Of a DNA stretch of 64,000 bases, positions 1 to 8,603 are shown one piece after another. Within the stretch, counting starts at the first letter, position 1. Every line of letters begins with the position of its first letter. Both the position numbers and the translations under genes were made by a program. This DNA comes from Jatrophihabitans sp. GTDB lineage: Bacteria; Actinomycetota; Actinomycetes; Mycobacteriales; Jatrophihabitantaceae. The notes under the pieces are model-generated. The model worked only from the letters and a program-made list of their open reading frames with translations. It was not told the DNA's origin and did no database searches. The stretch spans positions 1-64,000 of the forward strand of contig DASVQQ010000007.1 of the NCBI GenBank assembly GCA_036389035.1, given 5' to 3'.

Positions 1-2
1 CG

Positions 3-176
3 GCATTCCTGCAGGCTGCGACGGCCTTGAACCTGGTCGACGGTCCGTGCCGGTCATCGGCCAACCGGGCCAGGCCCGCGTTCGGCCAGCAGCCCGGCAG
101 CCAGACGCTGGTCCCGGCTCCGGCCACGCCGAGGACCGGACCTGAGACAGCGGGACGCGACGTAGTTCTCGACTAG
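3..176 (+). CDS. possible C-terminal end of an unidentified protein (cut by window edge)
   Basis: An open frame runs from the window edge to a TAG at 174-176 and encodes about 57 residues, starting [14 protein letters not shown] and ending GRDVVLD. The stop overlaps the stop codon of the convergent dioxygenase gene by a few bases, which is a common arrangement for real tail-to-tail genes. No family is recognisable from so short a tail, and the Pro/Ala-rich composition is not diagnostic. The opposite strand also has an open frame here, so the call rests only on the ORF and the tight convergent spacing. Confidence 0.3.
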   Translation, partial: AFLQAATALNLVDGPCRSSANRARPAFGQQPGSQTLVPAPATPRTGPETAGRDVVLD

Positions 177-1036
177 TAGTTGTCGACCGCGTTGACCCGG
201 TCGGGCCAGTAACGCTGCCCGGGCGCGGCGACGTAGTGCTCCCACCTGGGCTGGTCACCGGTCGGATGATCGCCCAGCACGGTGACCCGCTGACCACGGC
301 GCAGGTCGCGGTAGTCGTTGACCGCGTAGTGCTGGGTGACGCGGTTGTCCCAGATCGCGATGTCACCGGCCTGCCAGCGGTAGCGGCAGGTGAACTGCGG
401 TCCCTCGGAGAACCTGAACAGGTACTCCAGGATCGCGTCGCTCTCGTTGCGGGTCAGCTGCGGGATGTGCGAGGTGAAAAGCCTGTTGACATAAAGCGAA
501 CGGCGGCCGGTCTCCGGGTGCACCCGCACCACCGGGTGCTCGGCGCGGCTGGTGAACTCGTTGCCGATCCGGATCACGTGGATCGCGGTCAACCCGTCCA
601 GGAAGTCTCGCAGCGGCGCGGACAGCTCCTCGTACACCATGCACTGGTTGGTGAACATGGTGTCGCCGCCGGTCTGCGGAACCTTCAGCAGCTGCAGGAT
701 GGACACCTGCGGCGGGCTCTGGTGAAAGGTCATGTCGGTGTGCCAGACGTCGACCTTGCCGCCCTCTTCGGAGTTGATGATGACGATCTCCGGGTAACCC
801 TCCAGCCGGGGCAGGTAAGGGTGCAGCTCGACCTCGCCGAAGCGCCGGCCGAGCGCGATGTGCGCCTCGGGCGTCATGCCGGTCTGGCCAGTGATGAACA
901 CCACTTGGTGGGCCAGCAGCAGTTCGTGGATGCGATCGAAGCCCTCGTCGGTGAGCGTGTTCACGTCGATGCCGTGGAGCTCCGCGCCCAGCGCGCCCGC
1001 CACCAGCCGGACCTCGGGCTCGATCGAAGTGGTCAC
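173..1036 (-). CDS. TauD/TfdA-family Fe(II)/2-oxoglutarate dioxygenase
   Basis: A 287-residue protein of the taurine-dioxygenase fold, expected to hydroxylate or desaturate a substrate with 2-oxoglutarate and O2. The metal triad is visible: H99-x-D101 in the WHTDMTF segment and the distal His near residue 236 in [10 protein letters not shown], followed by an Arg-rich stretch (RRGQRVT) where the family binds the 2-oxoglutarate carboxylate. I chose the GTG at 1036 because GGAAGGA lies just upstream and the family N-terminus ([15 protein letters not shown]) begins there; the open frame continues upstream to 1210 but the extra 58 residues look non-coding. It sits head-to-head with the methyltransferase at the edge of the NRPS cluster, so beta-hydroxylation of an amino acid or tailoring of the peptide is a reasonable inference, while plain taurine or alkylsulfonate catabolism is the alternative. 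Confidence 0.9.
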   Translation of the reverse strand: MTTSIEPEVRLVAGALGAELHGIDVNTLTDEGFDRIHELLLAHQVVFITGQTGMTPEAHIALGRRFGEVELHPYLPRLEGYPEIVIINSEEGGKVDVWHTDMTFHQSPPQVSILQLLKVPQTGGDTMFTNQCMVYEELSAPLRDFLDGLTAIHVIRIGNEFTSRAEHPVVRVHPETGRRSLYVNRLFTSHIPQLTRNESDAILEYLFRFSEGPQFTCRYRWQAGDIAIWDNRVTQHYAVNDYRDLRRGQRVTVLGDHPTGDQPRWEHYVAAPGQRYWPDRVNAVDNY

Positions 1037-1208
1037 CGTCAGTTCCTTCCGATTTACAGCGCGCCTGATGTCGGCACGCCAGCGCATCCTCTCAGGTCGG
1101 GCAGCCCGCCACCAGCGCCTTGACTCGGTTGCGCGGGCCTTGACAGAATCCGCCGGTGCCCGGCGACCGCCGTGCGGGCCTTGGCGTAGTGAGAAAGGCT
1201 TATCCAGC
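1037..1208. promoter_or_regulatory. divergent intergenic region between dioxygenase and methyltransferase
   Basis: The 172 bases separate two divergent start codons and must hold both promoters if the starts are right. A Shine-Dalgarno-like GGAAGGA serves the leftward gene and GAAAGG serves the rightward gene. I see no convincing -35/-10 pair or long palindrome. Confidence 0.4.
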
Positions 1209-2231
1209 ATGGCGGTCGACTACCCGGTCAATGATGACCCGGATGCCCGGCTCAACCGATTGGTCGACCTCGCGACGCCGTTCGCGGTGCGCACCGCGGT
1301 CACCCTGCGCGTTCCGGACCAGATCGCGGCCGGCGTGCACCAGCTGGATGACCTGGCCAAGGCCTGCGACGCCGACCCGGGCGCACTCGCCCGGCTGCTG
1401 CGCTACCTGGTGCACAAGGGCGTCTTCACCGAGGCCTCGCCCGAGGTGTTCGGGCTGACCGACGTCGGCGAGCTGCTGTGTGACCGGAGCGGCGGTGGCC
1501 GCGGGGCCTATCTGGATCTGGCCAGCAACGGCGCCCGGACCGAGCTCGCGTTCATCGCGCTGCCGCACGCCATCCGCACCGGTGAGCCGAGCTATGCGCA
1601 GGTGCACGGCCGTGACTACTGGGCCGACCTGGACGCCGATCCGGCCATGCGTGCCTACTTCGACGAGCTGATGCTGAGCCAGCAGCGGTTCACCGCGCCG
1701 CAGGTGGCCACCCTCTATCCCTGGCACGAGGTCGGCCACGTCACCGATGTGGGCGGCGGCTCCGGTGGGCTGCTGGCCGAGCTGCTGGTCACCCATCCGC
1801 ACCTGCGCGGCACCCTGGTGGACCGGCCCGAGCCGGTCGCGACCGCGGCGCAACGGTTCGCCGAGTGCGGCGTCACGGACCGGGCCGAGGGGGTGGCCGG
1901 GGACTTCTTCAGCCCGCTGCCGGCCGGCGCGGACGTCTACGTGGTGTCGCGGGCGCTGACGGACTGGAGCGACCGGCACGCGACCGCGATCCTGCGCCGG
2001 TGCGCCGAAGCGGCCGGGCCCACCGGCCGGGTGCTGGTGGTCGAGGTGCTGCCGACCGAGCCGTACGTCGCGCACCTTTCCTCCTACGACCTGACCATGC
2101 TGGTCTCGGTCGGCGGCCGCGAGCGCGGGGAGGCCGATCACGTCGCGCTGGCGGCCGACGCCGGTCTGGCGCTGCGCAACACCTACTCCGGTCCTGCCGG
2201 TCTCACGCTGCTGGAGTTCACGGCCGGCTGA
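1209..2231 (+). CDS. SAM-dependent O/N-methyltransferase (DnrK/TcmO type)
   Basis: A 340-residue class I methyltransferase with the two-part layout of antibiotic O-methyltransferases. Residues about 1-100 form a winged-helix dimerisation domain ([36 protein letters not shown]), followed by a Rossmann SAM domain with motif I DVGGGSGG and an acidic second strand (TLVDRPEPV). In this family the catalytic base is often His in an L-H-D-W motif; here the segment reads [11 protein letters not shown], so that His is Thr, as in members that work by proximity or carry out other chemistry. ATG 1209 is preceded by GAAAGG. It is the first rightward gene of the cluster and probably methylates the peptide or its acyl/aryl starter. 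The substrate is not readable. Confidence 0.88.
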   Translation: MAVDYPVNDDPDARLNRLVDLATPFAVRTAVTLRVPDQIAAGVHQLDDLAKACDADPGALARLLRYLVHKGVFTEASPEVFGLTDVGELLCDRSGGGRGAYLDLASNGARTELAFIALPHAIRTGEPSYAQVHGRDYWADLDADPAMRAYFDELMLSQQRFTAPQVATLYPWHEVGHVTDVGGGSGGLLAELLVTHPHLRGTLVDRPEPVATAAQRFAECGVTDRAEGVAGDFFSPLPAGADVYVVSRALTDWSDRHATAILRRCAEAAGPTGRVLVVEVLPTEPYVAHLSSYDLTMLVSVGGRERGEADHVALAADAGLALRNTYSGPAGLTLLEFTAG

Positions 2232-2258
2232 GACCCAGCCGGATCGGACCGGTGAGGC

Positions 2259-3245
2259 TCAGCCGGGTTCGATCGCGATCATGCACAGGTAGCGCAGGTC
2301 AGGGTCGTAGTCGGCGGCCACCAGCAGGCTCGTGCGGTTGACCCCCGGTTCGTCGCGGCCCCCCGGTTCGTCGCGGCCCCCCGGTTCGTGAAGGGCGTCC
2401 AGTTCGTCGATCAGCTGCCACCAGATTCCGGTCGAGGGCTGGTCCGCCGGCCCGACCCGCACCTGCTCGCCCGGCTGCCGCTGCCAGACGGCAGCCAGCG
2501 CCTGGCTCAGCACCAGGCGCACCTCGCGGTGGCCGCCCGACAGCTCGGCGAGGTCGGCGTCTGCCTGGCCGGCCACCGCGGCCGCTGCCAGGTTGGGCCG
2601 CTGGGTCAGGGCCACCAGCCGCGCCTGGCTCGGCCGGCCAGCTGACCCGTTCACGGTTGGCCCGCTCGTTACGGGGCCGTTCTCGAAGAGCAGCGCGACG
2701 CCGCGGTGCTGGGCCGGCAGGTCGGTGCCGTCGCCGTAGGGCAGTGCCGCCTGCTCCACGACGATCACCAGCGACCGGCTGGGCTCAGCCGAAGTCGAGT
2801 AGTCCCGGGCGATGCGCAGCCCGCTGTAGGCCGCGGCCGAGCCCTGGTCAGAGATCGCGAAGGACGTCGGGTTGCCCGGGCAGACATGGCTGAGATAGGT
2901 CGCGGTCGCCCGGCCCGGCTGCAGGTCATGGATCGAGTACGCCAGCACCAGCAGGTCGACCGGCTGGTCCGCCGAGGTCACCGCGCTGATCAGCGTCTCG
3001 GCCATCTCGCCGTAGGAGTGGCCCTGCGCCGGCGCCAACACCAGTGACGCCTCGGCCGGCGCGGGACGTTCTGGCAGCTCCGACGGGTAGGACCGGATCA
3101 GATCGGACAGGTAGGCGCCCACCGCCGCGCGGTTGCCCGGATCGGAGAGAAACTCGGCCGAACCGTCGAACGTGCGGCGCTCGGCCCGGATCAGCCGCAG
3201 GCCGGCTCCCGGCGATTCGGGCGCCGGCGTGCCCGAAACAGGCAT
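2259..3245 (-). CDS. thiolase-fold ketosynthase-like protein lacking the catalytic Cys
   Basis: A 328-residue protein whose middle resembles a FabH/KAS III half: a hydrophobic strand DLLVLAYSIHD, then PTSFAISDQGSAAAYSGLRIA, then LVIVVEQAALPYGDG. At the position where KAS III enzymes carry Cys the residue is Ser136 (DQGSAAA), and no clear catalytic His/Asn pair follows. It is therefore probably not a condensing enzyme; it may be a partner subunit or an acyltransferase relative. It starts 5 bases after the ACP gene and is the last gene of a leftward three-gene operon. The C-terminal part contains a 7-residue tandem repeat (EPGGRDEPGGRDEPG, about 2341-2391), so the reading frame is intact but locally repetitive. 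The family assignment is by fold pattern only. Confidence 0.6.
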   Translation of the reverse strand: MPVSGTPAPESPGAGLRLIRAERRTFDGSAEFLSDPGNRAAVGAYLSDLIRSYPSELPERPAPAEASLVLAPAQGHSYGEMAETLISAVTSADQPVDLLVLAYSIHDLQPGRATATYLSHVCPGNPTSFAISDQGSAAAYSGLRIARDYSTSAEPSRSLVIVVEQAALPYGDGTDLPAQHRGVALLFENGPVTSGPTVNGSAGRPSQARLVALTQRPNLAAAAVAGQADADLAELSGGHREVRLVLSQALAAVWQRQPGEQVRVGPADQPSTGIWWQLIDELDALHEPGGRDEPGGRDEPGVNRTSLLVAADYDPDLRYLCMIAIEPG

Positions 3246-3250
3246 CGGGC

Positions 3251-3532
3251 CTAGCCCGGGCGGTGGTTGCCGGCGACGAACGTCGCCAGATCTCCCACGG
3301 TGTGGATCTGATCCTGGTCCATCTGCTCGACGTCGATCTGGATGTCGAGCTGCTCTTCCAGCCGCAGCAGCAGTTCCAACCCGAGCAGCGAGCTGACCAT
3401 GAGCTCGTCCATCAGGCGCATGTCCTCGGTCACCGGCTCGTCGCGTTCGAGCAGCAGGACCAGCAGCTCGGCGGTCGTCCGGACCACCTTCTGCTGGAAG
3501 TCGGCGTCCACGCCGGTCTCGGGTAATGCCAT
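3251..3532 (-). CDS. free-standing acyl carrier protein
   Basis: A 93-residue acidic protein with the four-helix carrier-protein pattern. The phosphopantetheine attachment motif is the SSLLGLEL segment, with Ser48 in the place of the D-S-L serine; the usual Asp before it is Ser. AGGAGA precedes the ATG at 3532. It lies between a FabH-like ketosynthase and a Cys-less ketosynthase homologue in one leftward operon, so it most likely carries the acyl starter or extender unit made or transferred by them. The acyl-AMP ligase at 8604-10250 is a candidate loading enzyme. A small amino-acid-carrying PCP is the alternative. Confidence 0.85.
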   Translation of the reverse strand: MALPETGVDADFQQKVVRTTAELLVLLLERDEPVTEDMRLMDELMVSSLLGLELLLRLEEQLDIQIDVEQMDQDQIHTVGDLATFVAGNHRPG

Positions 3533-3568
3533 CTCAGTCTCTCCTAATTATCAGTGCCCGAACTGTAG

Positions 3569-4519
3569 TCAGTGTTCGAACACCATGGCGGCGAAAGTGG
3601 CGCCGTGGCCGGCGCCGACGCTGGCCACCAGGTAGCGGTCACCGGGATTGAGCAGCCCTCGCTGGCAGGCGGTCTGGTAGTTGAGGAATGCGTCCGCGCA
3701 GAATACGTGCCCGTTGCCGGTGACGTTGTCCAACAGCACTTGTTCCACCGGAAAGCCCAGCAGCCGGCACATCCGCTGCCAGGTCACCAGATTGACGTTG
3801 TGCGGCAGGATCAGCCGGATGTCCTCGAGTCCCAGGCCGGCCTGGTCCAGCGCCTGGCCGATCACCTCTGCCAGCAACGGCCGGTACTGCAGCTGGAACT
3901 CCTCGCCGGACACGCCCCCCGCCGTGTCGAACTCGCCGCGCTGCGAGCAGGCATAGGCCAGCAGCCGGTCCCGGAGGCCGGTGGCGCTGACCAGGCAGGC
4001 CGAGGCGCCTTCGCTGAACAGCGACATTCCCGGCAGCAGCTGCGCGTCGCGGGTGAACGCCTTCTCGCCGGTGAGCACCAGGGCGAGCGGTTCGGCGCCG
4101 GGCTCCGGGCTCGGCCCGGCCGCGGCGTCGGCGGCCAGCAGCCGGCCGGCCAGGTCGATCGCGAGCAGTGAACTGGCGCAGGACTGCTGGGTGACGGCGA
4201 AGCTGAGCGCATGCTCCAGGCCGAGCTGGCGGCAGACGTCGGCCAGCGGGTTGTGCGGGTGGGGCACCACCGTCGAGAACGCCCGGGCCCACAGCACGTA
4301 GCGGACCCGATGCTCCTGCCCGCGCAAGGGAATCAGCGCGGCGGCGCCCAGCAGCAGGTCGGTCAGCGAGGTGTCCGGGTCCCGGCAGACCTCGCCCAGG
4401 CGGTGGAACCGCCGGAACAGCTTGACCTCCATCTCGGTCAGCCCGAGCGGTTCGGCCAGGTCTTCGACGGTGAGCCGGGCGGCCGGCTGGTAGGCCGCGA
4501 CGGCGTCCAGGGCGGTCAC
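3569..4519 (-). CDS. FabH-like 3-oxoacyl-ACP synthase III family protein
   Basis: A 316-residue KAS III-type thiolase-fold enzyme. The three catalytic positions can be placed: Cys114 in VTQQSCASSLLAID, His240 in LILPHNVNL and Asn269 in VTGNGHVFCADAF, which is the Cys-His-Asn triad of decarboxylative or acyl-transferring KAS III proteins. The N-terminal 60 residues (AAYQPAARLTVEDLAEPLGL) are typical of secondary-metabolism members. The called GTG at 4519 is only 17 bases from the divergent glycosyltransferase start and I see no Shine-Dalgarno sequence, so translation may be leaderless or start further in. It heads the operon with the ACP and the Cys-less homologue and probably builds or transfers a short acyl group for the NRPS. 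Confidence 0.8.
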   Translation of the reverse strand: MTALDAVAAYQPAARLTVEDLAEPLGLTEMEVKLFRRFHRLGEVCRDPDTSLTDLLLGAAALIPLRGQEHRVRYVLWARAFSTVVPHPHNPLADVCRQLGLEHALSFAVTQQSCASSLLAIDLAGRLLAADAAAGPSPEPGAEPLALVLTGEKAFTRDAQLLPGMSLFSEGASACLVSATGLRDRLLAYACSQRGEFDTAGGVSGEEFQLQYRPLLAEVIGQALDQAGLGLEDIRLILPHNVNLVTWQRMCRLLGFPVEQVLLDNVTGNGHVFCADAFLNYQTACQRGLLNPGDRYLVASVGAGHGATFAAMVFEH

Positions 4520-4536
4520 CGTGGAAGGATACCGGC

Positions 4537-5691
4537 GTGGCCCGCTTCCTCATCGTGGTGCTTCCGCTGACCGGCCACCTCAACGCCGCGCTGGCTCTGG
4601 GCCAGGCCCTGGTCCAGGGCGGTCACGACGTCGCCTGGTGCGGGCCCGAGAGCGACCTGCGCCCGCTGGTGGGCCCGCAGGCGAGGATCTACCCGACCGG
4701 CAAGCGCTATTACCGCCAGCACGGCGGCACCGGCATCGAGGCCGCCCGTGCCCTCTGGACCGGCTACCTGATCCCGCTGAACCGGTTCATCCTCGAACCG
4801 GCCGACGCCGCCGTCGTGGATTACCGGCCCGATGTCGTGGTGGTCGACCAGTACGCGGTGGCCGGCGCGCTGGCCGCGCACCGGCACGGGGTGCGCTGGG
4901 CCAGCTTGTGCACCGGCGCCATGGAGCTGACCCCGCCGAGCTGGGAACTGCCCGGACATCAGGAGTGGGTGACCGAGCAGCTGGCGCGGGTGTGGGCGAT
5001 GGCCGGGCTTCCGGTGGATGAGTCGATTGACCTGCGGTTCTCGCCGTACCTGGTGCTGGCCCTGACCAGCCCCGCGCTGGTCGGCGCCGCGCCGCTGCCG
5101 CCGCAGTGCAGGCTGGTGGGCCCGATCCTGGGCAGCCGGCCGAATGATCCCGGTTTTGCTTGGCAGGACTGGGATGTCGAACGCCGGCACGTGCTGGTCA
5201 CCGTCGGCACCCTGGCCGATCATCTGGCGCGTGAGTTCTACCCACGGATCGTGGCGGCCCTGGACCTGCTGGCCGATCGGGTGCAGGCAGTGGTCGTCGC
5301 ACCCACCGCCACTGTGGCCGGGTCGGCCGGCCGGCTGCTGGTCGCCGAGCGGGTGCCGATGCTCGAACTGCTGCCGCGACTGGACGCGGTGGTGTGCCAC
5401 GGCGGGATGGGCACCGTCACCGAGGCACTGGCGCACGGCGTGCCGCTGGTGGTGGCGCCGATCCGTTTTGACCAGCCGGCCCTGGCGGTCCAGGTCGCTG
5501 ACGCCGGCGCCGGTATCGCGGTGCCCTTCGCCTCGGCCGGTGCGGGGGAGCTCGCCGCCGCGCTCACGGCGGTGCTGGACGAGCCGGGCTACCGGGCGGC
5601 CGCGCACCGGGTCGCTGATTCCTTCGCAGCCGCCGGAGGAGCCGTGGCCGCGGTTGCGCTCCTCGCGGAACTGGCCTCGGACATCGGCTGA
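4537..5691 (+). CDS. GT1-family (UGT/MGT-like) glycosyltransferase
   Basis: A 384-residue GT-B glycosyltransferase. The N-terminal acceptor domain starts with FLIVVLPLTGHLNAALALGQAL, the classic GH-N start of macrolide and carotenoid glucosyltransferases. The C-terminal donor domain shows LVTVGTL and the nucleotide-sugar motif AVVCHGGMGTVTEALAHGVPLVVAP followed by DQPALAVQVADAGAG. GTG 4537 is preceded by GGAAGGA. It probably adds a sugar from an NDP donor to the cluster product, for final decoration or for self-protection. No sugar-biosynthesis genes are nearby, so a common donor such as UDP-glucose or UDP-GlcNAc is likely (inference). Confidence 0.88.
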   Translation: MARFLIVVLPLTGHLNAALALGQALVQGGHDVAWCGPESDLRPLVGPQARIYPTGKRYYRQHGGTGIEAARALWTGYLIPLNRFILEPADAAVVDYRPDVVVVDQYAVAGALAAHRHGVRWASLCTGAMELTPPSWELPGHQEWVTEQLARVWAMAGLPVDESIDLRFSPYLVLALTSPALVGAAPLPPQCRLVGPILGSRPNDPGFAWQDWDVERRHVLVTVGTLADHLAREFYPRIVAALDLLADRVQAVVVAPTATVAGSAGRLLVAERVPMLELLPRLDAVVCHGGMGTVTEALAHGVPLVVAPIRFDQPALAVQVADAGAGIAVPFASAGAGELAAALTAVLDEPGYRAAAHRVADSFAAAGGAVAAVALLAELASDIG

Positions 5692-5736
5692 TCCGGCTTC
5701 CGATCACACCCTTCCGCCAGCCCGGGCGGTGTTACT

Positions 5737-6624
5737 GTGTCGGGCGTGATCATGCCGGCAGCCGAGGATTTCCAGTGGGCGCGGCAGAAACGTGCCACGG
5801 TGCGGGCCGCTGGCGGCGTGCTGGACCTGGTGCTGCCGCTGCGGGTCGGCAGCGACGGGCCGGCGCTGTTCTGCGCGCACCCGATCGTGGGTCTGAGCTG
5901 GTGTTACCGCGCGCTGCTGCCACACCTGGACGAGCGGCATCCGGTCTACGGCCTGCAGCCGCGGGGCCTGCGGCGTCCCGAGCCGCTGCCCGCCACCATG
6001 GCAGAGATGGCGCGCGACTACGCCGACCAGATGCGGCTCACCCAACCCGAGGGCCCGTATCACCTGCTGGGATGGTCACTGGGTGGCAACATCGCCTTCG
6101 CGGTCGCCGAGGAGCTCGAGCGGCGCGGCTGCCAGGTCGGGTTGTTGACGATCCTGGACGCGGCCCCGACCTTTCCGGACTCGCTGACCGCCAGCGACAG
6201 CGACGCCTGGTTGCTGTACAACTTCGTGCTCGACGAGTTCGGTTACGACCCGGCGCTGGTCGCCGAGGATCCCGAGCCCGAGATGCGGTTGCTGGAGCTG
6301 GTCCGGCGGCGGCCGGGTCTGGGCCTCGCCGATTGGGCCGAGTGGCGCACTCGCGCGCTGCTGCGGGTGGTCCGCAACAACGTCGCGGTGACCCGTGGCC
6401 ACCGGCTGGGCCAGGTCCGATGCCCGGTGCTCTTCATCTCCGCCACCCGCCTGGCACGCCCGCTGGAGCAGAAGCTGGCGGCATGGCAGCCCTTCATCAG
6501 CCAACCGATCGAGGTGGTCGAGGTGGACTGCCTGCACCGGTACCTGTTGCTGCCGCAGTCGATCTCGGTGATCGGACCCGCGGTGACCGAGCGGCTGGCG
6601 CGCGCGGCTGTGCCGGCCGGCTGA
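5737..6624 (+). CDS. free-standing NRPS thioesterase (alpha/beta hydrolase)
   Basis: A 295-residue thioesterase with the alpha/beta-hydrolase triad visible as Ser114 in GWSLGG, Asp141 in TILDAAP and His267 in DCLHRYLL. The start ALFCAHPIVGLSWCYRALLPHL is like NRPS TE domains (oxyanion HP segment). None of the three NRPS proteins ends in a TE domain, so this enzyme may release the finished peptide in trans, or act as a type II editing TE; its similarity to C-terminal TE domains (a YHLLGWSLGG context with a long lid) fits either. Possible starts are GTG 5737, GTG 5746 and ATG 5752, and none has a strong ribosome site. Confidence 0.85.
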   Translation: MSGVIMPAAEDFQWARQKRATVRAAGGVLDLVLPLRVGSDGPALFCAHPIVGLSWCYRALLPHLDERHPVYGLQPRGLRRPEPLPATMAEMARDYADQMRLTQPEGPYHLLGWSLGGNIAFAVAEELERRGCQVGLLTILDAAPTFPDSLTASDSDAWLLYNFVLDEFGYDPALVAEDPEPEMRLLELVRRRPGLGLADWAEWRTRALLRVVRNNVAVTRGHRLGQVRCPVLFISATRLARPLEQKLAAWQPFISQPIEVVEVDCLHRYLLLPQSISVIGPAVTERLARAAVPAG

Positions 6625-6659
6625 GCCGGCCGGCTGAGCCGGCCGGCTGATCCGGCCGG
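6612..6659. repeat. three-copy 13-bp GC-rich tandem repeat at end of thioesterase gene
   Basis: The unit GCCGGCCGGCTGA occurs at 6612-6624, 6625-6637 and 6638-6650, with a partial fourth copy after it. Each unit contains the palindrome GCCGGC/CCGGCCGG, so the array can fold into strong hairpins. The first copy supplies the TGA stop of the thioesterase. It may act as a transcription terminator or simply be slippage expansion of the stop region. Confidence 0.8.
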
Positions 6660-6777
6660 GAAAGTTCTCCGCTTTCTGGCCTTGCGGTGACTGCACTGAG
6701 GTAACCTCGCGTGGTGCTCGGCCCGGCGTCGGCCCGCCGTCGCACCGACGTCGCACGACGTCGCACAGGGAGGTTCG

Positions 6778-7758
6778 ATGATCGAGGCCACCGGCCTGCG
6801 CAAGACCTACAAGCGCGGACGCGGCCGCAAGGCGACCCCCGTCGAAGCGGTGCGCGGCGTGGACTTCTCCGTGCAACGCGGCGAGATCTTCGGATTCCTC
6901 GGCCCCAACGGCGCGGGCAAGTCGACCACGCTGCGGATGCTGTCCACCCTGCTGAAACCGGACGGCGGCGAGGCGATGATCGCGGGCGCGGACCTGCTGC
7001 GGTCCCCGGGCCAGGTGCGCAACAACATCGGCTACGTCGGCCAGTCCAGCGGCACCTATGAGCAGTCCGACGCCCGGCGCGAGCTGGTGCTGCAGGCGCG
7101 GATGCACGGCCTGCCGAAGTCCACCGCGCTGACCCTGGCCGAGGCAGCCGTCAAGGCCTTCCAGCTCACCGACTTCGCCGACCGTGAGATCAAGACCTAC
7201 TCCGGCGGCCAGCGGCGGCGACTCGACGTCGCGCTCGGCGTCATCCACTCGCCCCAGGTGATGTTCCTGGACGAGCCGACCGCCGGGCTCGACCCGCCGA
7301 GCCGCGCCCGGATGTGGCAGGAGGTGCGCCGGCTGCGCGAGGAGGGCATGACGATCTTCCTCACCACCCATTACCTGGACGAGGCCGACGCGTTGTGCGA
7401 CCGCATCTCCATCATCGACGGCGGCCTGATCGTGGCCGAGGGAACCCCGATGGCGCTCAAGCGGGAGATCTCGGGCGATGTGGTCGTGATCGACATGGCC
7501 GCCCACGACACGGCCGGGGTGGTGGACGCCAACCGGGTGCTGGAGGCGCAGAAGCTGCTCGATGAGGAGTCCTACGTCAGCAGCACCGAGGTGATCGAAG
7601 GGACGATCCGGCTCTACGTCGACAGCAGCGCGACCGCGATCCCGCATCTGATGCGCACCCTGCTGGACAACGGCATCGACCCCGGCTCGGTCGAGGCCCG
7701 CCGGCCCAGCCTGGACGACGTGTTCCTGGCCAAGACCGGCCGCTCACTCGAGGAATGA
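6778..7758 (+). CDS. DrrA-type ABC exporter ATP-binding protein
   Basis: A 326-residue ABC ATPase of the daunorubicin-resistance type. Walker A is GPNGAGKST, the signature is SGGQRRRL, Walker B is VMFLDEPTAGLDP and the switch His is in TTHYLDEADALCDR. The C-terminal extension ending SLDDVFLAKTGRSLEE is characteristic of DrrA homologues. GGGAGG sits 6 bases before ATG 6778. Together with the permease downstream it should form an exporter that pumps the peptide product out and gives self-resistance. A stretch with repeated GACGTCGCAC lies just upstream, in the leader. Confidence 0.93.
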   Translation: MIEATGLRKTYKRGRGRKATPVEAVRGVDFSVQRGEIFGFLGPNGAGKSTTLRMLSTLLKPDGGEAMIAGADLLRSPGQVRNNIGYVGQSSGTYEQSDARRELVLQARMHGLPKSTALTLAEAAVKAFQLTDFADREIKTYSGGQRRRLDVALGVIHSPQVMFLDEPTAGLDPPSRARMWQEVRRLREEGMTIFLTTHYLDEADALCDRISIIDGGLIVAEGTPMALKREISGDVVVIDMAAHDTAGVVDANRVLEAQKLLDEESYVSSTEVIEGTIRLYVDSSATAIPHLMRTLLDNGIDPGSVEARRPSLDDVFLAKTGRSLEE

Positions 7759-7833
7759 CCGGGCCCTCGGCAGCCGGGGACCTCCCATCTCCACACGGAA
7801 ATCGATTAGTGAGAAAGCTGAAAGAAGGCGGCA

Positions 7834-8598
7834 GTGAAACTTCTCCGTGACACCTGGCTGATCTATCAGCAGGAGTCCAGCCTGCTGCTGCGTAGCAAGA
7901 CCATGATCGCGTTCAGCCTGGCCCAGCCGATCAGCTACCTGGTGCTGTTCGCCCCGTTCCTCAAGTCCACGTTGGCCGGTCAGGGCGCCAACAGCTACGC
8001 CGACGCCTACCGGATCTACGTGCCCGGCCTGCTCGTGGCGATGGGCCTGTTCGGCGGCCTGTTCGCCGGTTACGGCCTGCTGCAGGCGATCCGTGCCGGC
8101 ATCATCGAGCGGTGCCGGGTCACCCCGATCAGCCGGATCGGGCTGCTGCTGGGCCGGGCGCTGATGCACGTGACACTGATCGTCTCGCAGGGAATGATCA
8201 TCACCCTCGCGGCGATTCCGATGGGCCTGCGGGTTCAGCCGCTCTCGCTGCTGGCCGCGTACCTGATGTTGGCGATGATGGCGCTGATGGCCACCTCGAT
8301 CTCCTATGACCTCGCGCTGATGGTGCGCGATCAGAACACCCTCGGCATGATGGTCAACACCACCAGCCAGCCGATCTCGCTGCTGGCCGGCGTGCTGATC
8401 CCGCTCTCGCTGGCCCCGCTGTGGATCCAGACCATCGCCCTGGGCAATCCCTTCGCCTGGGCCACCGACGGCATCCGGGCGCTGTTCACCGGCAACGCCG
8501 GTGACGACGCGGTCTGGCAGGGCGCGCTGATCATCACCGTGCTGGCCGCGATCAGCGTGGTGCTGTCCTCGAAGCTGTTCAACCGCAAGATCGCCTGA
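7834..8598 (+). CDS. DrrB-type ABC-2 exporter permease
   Basis: A 254-residue integral membrane protein with six predicted hydrophobic segments (for example PISYLVLFAPFL, LLVAMGLFGGLFAGYGLL, MIITLAAIPMGL, LLAAYLMLAMMALMATSISY, PISLLAGVLIPLSLAPLWI and GALIITVLAAISVVL). The conserved ABC-2 features are RAGIIERCRVTPISR in the coupling region and NPFAWATDGIRALF near the end. GTG 7834 is preceded by GAAGG. It follows the ATPase with a 75-base gap and is likely the membrane half of the same exporter. Confidence 0.92.
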   Translation: MKLLRDTWLIYQQESSLLLRSKTMIAFSLAQPISYLVLFAPFLKSTLAGQGANSYADAYRIYVPGLLVAMGLFGGLFAGYGLLQAIRAGIIERCRVTPISRIGLLLGRALMHVTLIVSQGMIITLAAIPMGLRVQPLSLLAAYLMLAMMALMATSISYDLALMVRDQNTLGMMVNTTSQPISLLAGVLIPLSLAPLWIQTIALGNPFAWATDGIRALFTGNAGDDAVWQGALIITVLAAISVVLSSKLFNRKIA

Positions 8599-8603
8599 GC
8601 CCC

